Positions 8,640-15,583 of a stretch of DNA of 50,152 bases are shown here, one piece after another. Both the position numbers and the translations under genes were made by a program. The stretch is from NCBI GenBank assembly GCA_030681895.1, contig JAUXRI010000137.1:1-50152 (forward strand), read 5' to 3'. Each line of letters begins with the position of its first letter. Position 1 is the stretch's first letter. The DNA is from Myxococcales bacterium. Its GTDB lineage: Bacteria; Myxococcota; Myxococcia; Myxococcales; Myxococcaceae. Under the pieces are notes generated by a model that saw only the letters and a program-made list of their open reading frames with translations, did no database searches and was not told the origin of the DNA.

Positions 8640-11600
8640 GGTGTGGTGCACCTCACGACGACGCAGCCGTTTCCACCTTGTCCATTGCCCGTGCCCGAGG
8701 GGCACAGCGCGTAGTTGCTGGTGCCGGTCTGTGCGGGCGTGGCCGCCATTCCGGGAATCATCGAGGTCATGCCGTTCTGCGAGGTGAAGCCCGCCGGCAA
8801 GGTGCCGTACGCGCCAGGGTCGCCCGCGCCCTGGAAGCCCTGCGCGCCGAGGCCACCGTTCTCACCTGCCCCGCCACCACCACCTTCGGTGCCCGACTGT
8901 GCGTCGCCGCCCGAACGAGTCATGCCCGAGCCTGCGCCCGTGCCACCTGCCGGCTGACCGACGGCCATCAACCCCGCGCCGCCGCCCGCCGGCACGCTGA
9001 AGCTGCGCATCACGCTGCCCGTCTGCCGCACGCTGGTGAGGCCGCCACCTCCACCGGCAGTGGTGCCCACCTCGACGGCGCCTCCGTTGGCAGCGACGCC
9101 CACGTACGAGCCAATGCCCTCGTCGCCGATGATGCCGGAGCTGTTCTGCCCGCCGCGGCCCACCCAGACGGTGAAGACGTCACCGGGTGCGACGGTGAGG
9201 AGCCCCGAGAGGTAGCCGCCCGGCCCGCCCGAGTTGCGCGTCATGCCGGGGATCATCTCTTGCGCCTCTCCACCGCCCGAGCCCCAGGCCGAGAGGAACA
9301 CCTGCGTGCAGCCTGCGGGCACCGTGAAGGATCCCGAGGGCGTCACGCCGTCGGTCGTCGCGGTGCTGATGATCACCCGGCCTGGAACGCAGCTGCCCGC
9401 GCCGAGGCAGTTGCCGGGCTCGCTCGCGCAGTAGCAGTTGTTCGAGACGCACTGAGAGTCCGTCGAGCACGAGGCGGGGCCGCCGGCGTCGGGCGGACCA
9501 GCGTCTGGTGCTCCGGCGTCGGGCGGACCTGCGTCTGGCGCTCCAGCGTCTGGCGGTCCTGCGTCAGGCGGTCCGGCGTCGGGTGCTCCGGCGTCAAGTG
9601 CACCGGCATCAGGCGGCCCAGCATCACGAGGCCCGGCATCGATGGAGCCCGCGTCGACGACCCCGCCGTCCGTGCCTGCGTCAGGCGGGAAGATGCGGGC
9701 CACCACCTCGTACCGGATGCCCGCAGGCAGCGGGTCGACGGCGTCGAGCACGACGTAGACGGCCTGCGTCGCCGCCGTGGAGTTCGTGTAGCGCAGCTGT
9801 TGTTCGTAGAATTGGTAGCCCTGCCGCGCCGGAATGCTCGCGCTGCACACCAGGCCGGTAGTGCCGGCATCGACGAAGGTGGACGCGTTCGTGCCGCACG
9901 CCGCTTCGCTCACCACCGCGCGCAGGAAGAACGTCGGCGGTTGCTGGTACGGCCGGTACGCCTCGGCCGTGATCGCGAGCTCGTGAGAGGGCAACAGCTC
10001 GTAGCCGATGACGGTGTCGGGCCCCGACGGCGAGGGCGTCGCGCCGTTGAGGCTGGTGGTGGTGCACGTCGTCGAGCTCGGCACGTAGAAGTCGTTTCGC
10101 TGCGTGAACACGTCGTCCCGGTACGAGAGGGAGCCGGCGCGCACCTGGGCGCCCTCACAGGGGTTGCCGTCGATGGCTGGCCCCGCGACCGTCTGGTACT
10201 GCGTCACCTGCACCGCCGAGGTGCGCGCGCTGAAGGCGAAGCTGGCGCCCCTTGTGGTGTCGCCCGACTCGACGACGAGGATGGCCTGCTGGACGCCTGT
10301 CGTGCGGTTCTCGTACGCGAGGGAATAGAGGCAGCTGAAGGGGTTGCTGCCGGACGTGCAGCTGATGCCCGTGGTGCCCGACACCGACGCCGACGCGCCG
10401 TTCATGCCGCACGCGGTGCCTTTGACGAAGTTCGCGACGACCTCACAGGCCCCGCTGCTGAACTGCACGACGACGCGCGTGAGGGCCGGCACGTCGAAGC
10501 GGTACGCAGAGTCTCGCGGCGACAGCTGCGCCTCGGTCGATGCCGAACACCCCGTGCTGTCAGCGGCGAAGACGAAGTTGTTGGTGAGGCCGATCTGCCC
10601 GGTCACCGAGACGACGCCGCCGTCGAGTGAGACGGGCGTCGCGGCCGCGCAGGGGCTGCCGTTCACCGTCGTGGAGTGCGGCAACATCGTCATCGACAGC
10701 TCGTACGGGCCCTGGCTGCCGCGAGAGCGGCCATCGAGCACGACGTAGACGTCTTGCGCGGCGGGACCGGGGTTGTAGTGCCGCAGCCCGAGGCCGGCCG
10801 AGCTCTGCGTGGAGCACTGGGCGCCCGTGGTGCCCGTCGTCGACGCCGTCGCGCTGTTGGTGCCGCAGGCCGAGAGGCTGGGGAAGAGCGCCAGGTCGAA
10901 GGTGTTGAAGGTGCGCGCGGTGAGGTCGGCGCCAGCGGGCACCGTGACTCGGTAGACCTTGTCGCTGCCGCTCTGGGTGACGTCCAGGTTCCCGCCGCAG
11001 CCCGCGTCAGAGAGGAAGACGAAGTCGTTGCGGCTGTTGAGCGCCGTGTTGCCCGTCAGCGTGCGCCCGGTCCCGACGATCAGCCCTCCGGGTGCGGCCT
11101 CGGCGCCTGTGCAGGGGTTGCCCGTGGACGTGGGACCGCGAAAGTCTCCCTGATCGCAGACGCAGTCGTAGGTCGCCTCGACGAAGGTGCGGTTGTTGGC
11201 GTTGAAGGAGCGCGAGTACTCGGGACAACTCTGCCGCACCGCCACGCCACCGGGCCCCGTGCCGTAGCGCACCGAGCCGCGGAACAACCCACTCATGGTG
11301 GCGGTCGACTGGAAGCTGCCGACGGTCACGCTGCCGGCGCCGGCGACGTTGGTGCCGTTGCCGCTCAGGAGCGTGTTGTACGAGCTCCCCGTGCTGTCGA
11401 GCGCCGCCGAGAACGGCACCGAGAGCCCGGCGCAGCCGCGCAGGTTCGCCACCAGCGACGTGCGCTGCCGGGTGCAGACGAGTGACGGTTGCCCACCATC
11501 GCCCTGCCCGCCTTGCGCGAGCAGGCCCGGGTCGTTCGTCGGGTTCACCAGCCGGCACGAGACGTTGTTCTGGAACGGCGCGGGCAGCTCGGACCCGAGC

Positions 11601-13627
11601 CGGAGCGTGTACCGCGCAGCCTCGAAGGGCACGCTGGTTTGAGTCGCCGCGCTCCCGGTGACGCGCCAGTCGGGGTACACCTGCTCGTCGATGGTGGTGC
11701 CGTTGAGGTTGAACTGCGAGTCAGGACCCAGGCCGGTGACGAGCAACGAGCGGCGATCGAGCTGTTGGCAGCGCTTCACGCCCCCGTCCGGGTCGGCGAG
11801 GCAGGTCGGCCCGAGGCCCGCGGTGATGGCGCACTCGATGGCAGACCCGCAGGCTTGACCGATTCGGCAGGAGCGGAAGCACGAGCCACCGCAGTCGATG
11901 TCGGTCTCGGCGCCGTTGCGCACGCGATCCTGGCAGGTCGGCGACTGGCAGAGCCCTGCGAAGCACACCCCTGACTGACAGTCGGCCGGACGCTGGCACC
12001 TCCGGCGGTCGGCGCACCTGGGGCACAGGCCGCCGCAATCGACGTCGGTCTCGGTGAACATCGTCCCCGCATCGCGTTGGTCGAGTCGACCGTTGTCACA
12101 CGCGGTGCCTGGAACCGGGTTGACGGTGGAAGTGCCGGTGCTCGGTTGAACGTTCGCGGTCGAGGTCTTGCCCTGGGCGATCTCGACAGCGGCGCTGGTC
12201 GTCTTCTTCGTGCCGTCGGCCGCGGTGCTGGTGACGGTCACCGTTCCCTGAATGGTGTCGCCCTGCTGGTTGCGTGTGGTGACGGTGATGTTGTCGGGGT
12301 TGCTCGCGTCGATCGTGACGGTCCCCAACGGGCTGCCCGAGAGCGCCACGGTGACGGTGGTGCTGGTGCCGTTGGGCCCAGCGACGGTGACCGAGACGGT
12401 GGTGGGCGTCGTGCTCTGGCTCGAGGAGTACGTCACCGACCTGCCCTCGACCTCGATGAGCGCGCCGGTGGTCTCGGTGCGCACGCCCGTCAGCGTGGCC
12501 GAGACGCCTGCGCCCGTGACGTTGACGGTGCCGCCGTCGGGCGAGGTGTTGCCGAAGTTCTCGAGGCTGATGGTCTGCTTGCCCGACATGCCGGCATCGG
12601 GGTTGAGCGTGTAGTTGACGATCTCTGCGGGGCCCGGGCAGAGCACGCAGCGCGACTGCGCGAAGGCCGGCCGCACCGCGCCGCCGTTCTCGATGACGGT
12701 GCCGTCGGCAGACACGCCCACCTCGGCGCCGCCCTGGTCCTTCAGCTTCACGCCCGAGCCGCTGGCAGAAACGACGAGCGTGCGCGCCGACGTTGCGAAG
12801 GGCGCCTCGAACGGGCCCTCGCGCGCGGTGAACGGAGAGAAATAGAGCAGGTTGCCGTTCGCGGCGTTGCCCACGTACGAGCGCGGCGAGGCTGCGTTCT
12901 GCGAGCCCTCGTAGGTCCAGAGGTTCGCCTTCGTGTCGACGAAGACGCGGCGCTCGGAGCCCGGCCAGTTGCTGTCGTAGACCCGAATGAAGAACTGGCC
13001 CTCGATCGGGCCCTTGAAGAACCCGAAAGGAACCAGCGCGTGGCCGGCGCGAAAGCCAGCCTCGTCCTTCATCACCACGGCCAGACGCCACGCCTCCGCT
13101 TGCCCCGGCTTGAGCGCCCTGGCGAGGAAGGGCATCACGTCTTTCGCCTGGAAGGACTGGTCACGCGAGAGCACCGACGGGATCTTCTGGGTCGCGGCCA
13201 GGCGGGCGATCTCTCCCTTGAGGGCGGGGGTGTTGAGGCTCAAGCCCGCGACCGTCTCGGCGCCGAAGTCGCTCGGAGCGAGTTTTCCGAGGTGGAACGC
13301 GAGCGTGACGAGCGCAAGTCCCTCGGAGTGGCCATGCTTGAGCGTGTCGTTGACGTCGTCGAGCCACGCACGCGCGAGCTCGTTCGGCTGACAGGCACCG
13401 GGGCCCGGCACACAGACGGCTTCGACGCCGAAGAGCTGCACGGCCTCGTCGGTGGTGACTTGCCAACCCGTCACGTCGTCGGCGTAGTTCGCGAACGTCG
13501 GCGTGCCTTGAATGAAGTCGAGCCCCGAGTTGAGCGCGTCGGGAATGGGCTCTCCGCACGTGCAGCCGCCCACGAGAGAAAGACCAAGCCACAGACCTGC
13601 TCGGCCCCATGCACTGTTACGAGTCAT
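8636..13627 (-). CDS. Giant mosaic lipoprotein (DxDCGG, PPC-like repeats, glycine-rich C-terminus)
   Basis: A 1663-residue first gene of the operon. Lipobox V-G-G-C puts the lipidated Cys at 22. Residues about 30-330 resemble secreted C39/papain-like domains (G-H-A-L-V-P-F then V-Y-D-S-N-W-P-G then W-T-Y-E-G), but I see no clear catalytic Cys. Residues 330-510 are Ser/Thr-rich beta modules. Residues 510-610 carry two E-T-D-x-D-C-G-G Cys-rich units. Residues about 836-1316 hold three units of roughly 160 residues, each with a Pro-Cys opening and Y-V-V-L-D-type ends, like pre-peptidase C-terminal domains. An Asp-Ala-Gly/Pro linker follows (1316-1382), then another Cys cluster and a glycine-rich domain (1422-1662) like those of phage-tail or ALK-type proteins. 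An adhesin or surface protein is likely; function is unknown. Confidence 0.75.
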   Translation of the reverse strand: MTRNSAWGRAGLWLGLSLVGGCTCGEPIPDALNSGLDFIQGTPTFANYADDVTGWQVTTDEAVQLFGVEAVCVPGPGACQPNELARAWLDDVNDTLKHGHSEGLALVTLAFHLGKLAPSDFGAETVAGLSLNTPALKGEIARLAATQKIPSVLSRDQSFQAKDVMPFLARALKPGQAEAWRLAVVMKDEAGFRAGHALVPFGFFKGPIEGQFFIRVYDSNWPGSERRVFVDTKANLWTYEGSQNAASPRSYVGNAANGNLLYFSPFTAREGPFEAPFATSARTLVVSASGSGVKLKDQGGAEVGVSADGTVIENGGAVRPAFAQSRCVLCPGPAEIVNYTLNPDAGMSGKQTISLENFGNTSPDGGTVNVTGAGVSATLTGVRTETTGALIEVEGRSVTYSSSQSTTPTTVSVTVAGPNGTSTTVTVALSGSPLGTVTIDASNPDNITVTTRNQQGDTIQGTVTVTSTAADGTKKTTSAAVEIAQGKTSTANVQPSTGTSTVNPVPGTACDNGRLDQRDAGTMFTETDVDCGGLCPRCADRRRCQRPADCQSGVCFAGLCQSPTCQDRVRNGAETDIDCGGSCFRSCRIGQACGSAIECAITAGLGPTCLADPDGGVKRCQQLDRRSLLVTGLGPDSQFNLNGTTIDEQVYPDWRVTGSAATQTSVPFEAARYTLRLGSELPAPFQNNVSCRLVNPTNDPGLLAQGGQGDGGQPSLVCTRQRTSLVANLRGCAGLSVPFSAALDSTGSSYNTLLSGNGTNVAGAGSVTVGSFQSTATMSGLFRGSVRYGTGPGGVAVRQSCPEYSRSFNANNRTFVEATYDCVCDQGDFRGPTSTGNPCTGAEAAPGGLIVGTGRTLTGNTALNSRNDFVFLSDAGCGGNLDVTQSGSDKVYRVTVPAGADLTARTFNTFDLALFPSLSACGTNSATASTTGTTGAQCSTQSSAGLGLRHYNPGPAAQDVYVVLDGRSRGSQGPYELSMTMLPHSTTVNGSPCAAATPVSLDGGVVSVTGQIGLTNNFVFAADSTGCSASTEAQLSPRDSAYRFDVPALTRVVVQFSSGACEVVANFVKGTACGMNGASASVSGTTGISCTSGSNPFSCLYSLAYENRTTGVQQAILVVESGDTTRGASFAFSARTSAVQVTQYQTVAGPAIDGNPCEGAQVRAGSLSYRDDVFTQRNDFYVPSSTTCTTTSLNGATPSPSGPDTVIGYELLPSHELAITAEAYRPYQQPPTFFLRAVVSEAACGTNASTFVDAGTTGLVCSASIPARQGYQFYEQQLRYTNSTAATQAVYVVLDAVDPLPAGIRYEVVARIFPPDAGTDGGVVDAGSIDAGPRDAGPPDAGALDAGAPDAGPPDAGPPDAGAPDAGPPDAGAPDAGPPDAGGPASCSTDSQCVSNNCYCASEPGNCLGAGSCVPGRVIISTATTDGVTPSGSFTVPAGCTQVFLSAWGSGGGEAQEMIPGMTRNSGGPGGYLSGLLTVAPGDVFTVWVGRGGQNSSGIIGDEGIGSYVGVAANGGAVEVGTTAGGGGGLTSVRQTGSVMRSFSVPAGGGAGLMAVGQPAGGTGAGSGMTRSGGDAQSGTEGGGGGAGENGGLGAQGFQGAGDPGAYGTLPAGFTSQNGMTSMIPGMAATPAQTGTSNYALCPSGTGNGQGGNGCVVVRCTTP
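9480..9680 (-). repeat. Short coding repeats for the Asp-Ala-Gly-Pro linker
   Basis: Imperfect repeats of about 15 bases (gcgtcnggcggnccn and relatives) encode the D-A-G-x-P linker of the giant lipoprotein. Such linkers are common in myxobacterial lipoproteins. Copy number could drift in frame by slippage. Confidence 0.8.
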
Positions 13628-13818
13628 CGTCCCGCTCCCGCCTCGAATGGAGTCGCCTCACTGCAGCCGCGCGTCGCGAAGCCGGCCCGCACCGAAAGGC
13701 GGGTTGGATCCTGCACGGCGCGGAACGCTGGGGATAGATTATTCCGCTGTAAGTGCAGGGAGCATGTCGGCAGGCTGCGCTCATTGACCCGCACCGGCGC
13801 TCGGGCCGGGAAGGCGCT
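13628..13818. other. Intergenic leader of the four-gene envelope operon
   Basis: The 191 bases between the Rieske stop and the giant lipoprotein start hold no gene. A 6-bp inverted repeat (GCGGAA at 13720-13725, TTCCGC at 13742-13747) encloses the most AT-rich stretch of the gap (13733-13743) and may mark the operon promoter. I cannot place -35 and -10 boxes with confidence. GAGCGGGA upstream of the ATG at 13627 is the likely ribosome site. Confidence 0.35.
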
Positions 13819-14151
13819 TCAGGGCCAGCGATCCGTCTGGCTCGGCTTGACTCCGGTGGTCGCGACGAAGACGCGGCCGGACTCTTCTTTCACCTCGAAG
13901 CACGCGACCTCGGCGCCTTTCGGGAAGAAGCCACGCCCGTCGCGCACGTCGAAGACCCACGCGTGGAGCGGACAGAAGAGATGAAAGCCGTCGAGATCGC
14001 CGCGGCCGAGCTCTCCGTCACGGTGCGGGCAGTGGTTGTCGACGCCGTAGACGCGGCCCTCGACGCGCACCAGGGCGATGGAGCGCGCTCCGACCGTCAC
14101 CACGTGTTTGCCCTTCTCGGGCACGTCGCTCGACGCGCAGACGTCGATCAC
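13819..14151 (-). CDS. Rieske [2Fe-2S] ferredoxin-like protein (NirD type)
   Basis: A 110-residue soluble Rieske protein. The cluster ligands are Cys41-x-His43 (C-P-H-R-D) and Cys60-x2-His63 (C-P-L-H-A-W), spaced as in the small subunit of nitrite reductase and in dioxygenase ferredoxins. There is no signal peptide, so it carries electrons in the cytoplasm; the partner is not in the window. It starts with GTG, which overlaps the stop of the isochorismatase-family gene (GTGA), so the two are made together. The reductase or oxygenase it serves cannot be named. Confidence 0.9.
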   Translation of the reverse strand: MIDVCASSDVPEKGKHVVTVGARSIALVRVEGRVYGVDNHCPHRDGELGRGDLDGFHLFCPLHAWVFDVRDGRGFFPKGAEVACFEVKEESGRVFVATTGVKPSQTDRWP

Positions 14152-14690
14152 TTCACGGCCGCCGACACCGCCTTGAACTCGGGGCCACCCGCACGGACGA
14201 GGGCGTCGAAGAGCGCAGTCTCGACGGTGGTGATGACGGCACCAGAGGCGCGACAGAGCTCGAGGCCAACTCGCTCGTCGGTCTCGTTGCGCGAGAGCAC
14301 GGCATCGGCGGCGAGGTACGGCGTCAGCCCGGCCTCCGACAGCGCGCGCACGGTCTGAAAGACACAGACGTGCGTCTCGGCGCCCAGCACGAGCACGCTG
14401 GAGCGCGCGCCGAGGTGGTCCTTCACTTCCGGGAGCCAGGCCGAGAACTGCAGCTTCTCGACAGGTTTGAAGTCGGGGATGCGCTCCGAGACCGCCTTCA
14501 TCGTGGGGCCGAGGCCTTTCGGGTACTGCTCCGTGACGATGATGGGCAGACCGAGCGCCTTGGCGCCTTCGATGGCGGCGATCGTCCGGTTGACGAGCCG
14601 CTCGACGCGGGCGGGGTTCATCGCGGCGATCAGTCGCTCCTGCACGTCGATGATCAACAGCGCGGAGGTGTTTCGAGTGAAGCGGTGCAT
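14148..14690 (-). CDS. Isochorismatase-family cysteine hydrolase
   Basis: A 180-residue hydrolase of the YcaC/isochorismatase fold. The catalytic triad is visible: Asp15 (L-I-I-D-V-Q), Lys79 (V-E-K-L-Q-F-S) and Cys109 (E-T-H-V-C-V-F-Q-T). The family includes nicotinamidases, isochorismatases and hydrolases of unknown substrate. The closest short pattern (T-E-Q-Y-P-K-G-L-G) is that of the ISOC1/YcaC-like group, not of PncA. It is first of a two-gene unit with the Rieske protein and divergent from the helix-hairpin-helix gene 36 bases away. The substrate is unknown. Confidence 0.9.
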   Translation of the reverse strand: MHRFTRNTSALLIIDVQERLIAAMNPARVERLVNRTIAAIEGAKALGLPIIVTEQYPKGLGPTMKAVSERIPDFKPVEKLQFSAWLPEVKDHLGARSSVLVLGAETHVCVFQTVRALSEAGLTPYLAADAVLSRNETDERVGLELCRASGAVITTVETALFDALVRAGGPEFKAVSAAVK

Positions 14691-14726
14691 GGCGTGGGGA
14701 CTTACCAGCGCGTACGGTCCACAGCC

Positions 14727-15497
14727 ATGCCGACCCTCCGCGCCCTGCCCCTCTCGTCAGTGAAGAGCCTGTCGTCTGCTGAAGCCGCTGCGCTCAAGCG
14801 CGTGGGCATCGACAACACGAAGGAGCTCCTCGAGGCGGCGAGCTCGACGTCGGCCGAACGTGCGCTGGCGAAGAAGGCCGGGCTCTCTCCGTCGGCGGTG
14901 CGCGAGGCGGTCAATCGCGCAGACCTGCTCAACGTGAAGGGCGTCGGGAAAGCGACCGCCGACCTGTTCGAGAACGCAGGCGTGAACTCGGCGAAGGAGC
15001 TGGCCCAGAGAAACCCCGTCGCGCTGGCGAAGTCGCTCGAGGCGTTCGTGAAGTCGAACCCCGACCAGGGCAGTTGGCTGCCGTCATCGGCGACGATCAA
15101 GACGCTGGTGGAGAACGCGAAGCCCTTCGTCACCCCGCCGGGACCGCAGCCAGGCAAGGTGCGCAACTGGGGTGAAGCGCAGGGCCGCGCCGCGACGGCG
15201 ATGTTCGCTCACCTCAATGACGTGTTGTTCTCGAATCACCCCGATGGAGCAGTGTTTCGCACGGCCATTCTCGAGTGGCGCACGCCGGCCGATCAGCAGG
15301 CGTTCAAGCAGCTGATGCGCGCGGGCGTGGGGCACTACTTGAACGTCGAGCTGGCTCCGGGAGCCCAGTCGGGCGCGACGAAGAAAGAGACGCCGACGCA
15401 CTACACCTGGGAGGGCAGCTTGATGGGGCTCTACACCGAGGTGCAGGTGAGCAAAGCGACCGGTGCGATCGATCGGCTGTACGTCGAGATCGACTGA
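14727..15497 (+). CDS. Helix-hairpin-helix (DUF4332-like) protein
   Basis: A 256-residue cytoplasmic protein. The N-terminal third contains two helix-hairpin-helix-like units: V-G-I-D-N-T-K-E-L-L-E (27-37) and L-N-V-K-G-V-G-K-A-T-A (68-78), with G-V-N-S-A-K-E-L-A after it. This is the pattern of DUF4332 and related DNA-binding hairpins. The C-terminal 120 residues are not recognised; they include W-G-E-A-Q-G-R-A and a beta-rich end. The frame is open upstream, but the ATG at 14727 is the first Met that begins the conserved part. It is divergent from the isochorismatase gene and convergent with the carbohydrate-binding lipoprotein gene, with a terminator between. Function is unknown, possibly nucleic acid binding. 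Confidence 0.75.
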   Translation: MPTLRALPLSSVKSLSSAEAAALKRVGIDNTKELLEAASSTSAERALAKKAGLSPSAVREAVNRADLLNVKGVGKATADLFENAGVNSAKELAQRNPVALAKSLEAFVKSNPDQGSWLPSSATIKTLVENAKPFVTPPGPQPGKVRNWGEAQGRAATAMFAHLNDVLFSNHPDGAVFRTAILEWRTPADQQAFKQLMRAGVGHYLNVELAPGAQSGATKKETPTHYTWEGSLMGLYTEVQVSKATGAIDRLYVEID

Positions 15498-15525
15498 CCC
15501 GGCTCCACCACGCAGAAACGAAAAC

Positions 15526-15553
15526 GGCTCCCCCCGCGTGAGCGAAGGGAGCC
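15526..15553 (-). terminator. Intrinsic terminator of the carbohydrate-binding lipoprotein gene
   Basis: GGCTCCC (15526-15532) pairs with GGGAGCC (15547-15553). On the minus strand the stem is followed by GTTTTCGTTT, a T-rich run, so it should end the minus-strand transcript that stops at 15584. It sits between two convergent genes and may also slow the plus-strand one. Confidence 0.8.
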
Positions 15554-15583
15554 ATTCTCGACGTCAGCGCTTTCGCGCGTTCG

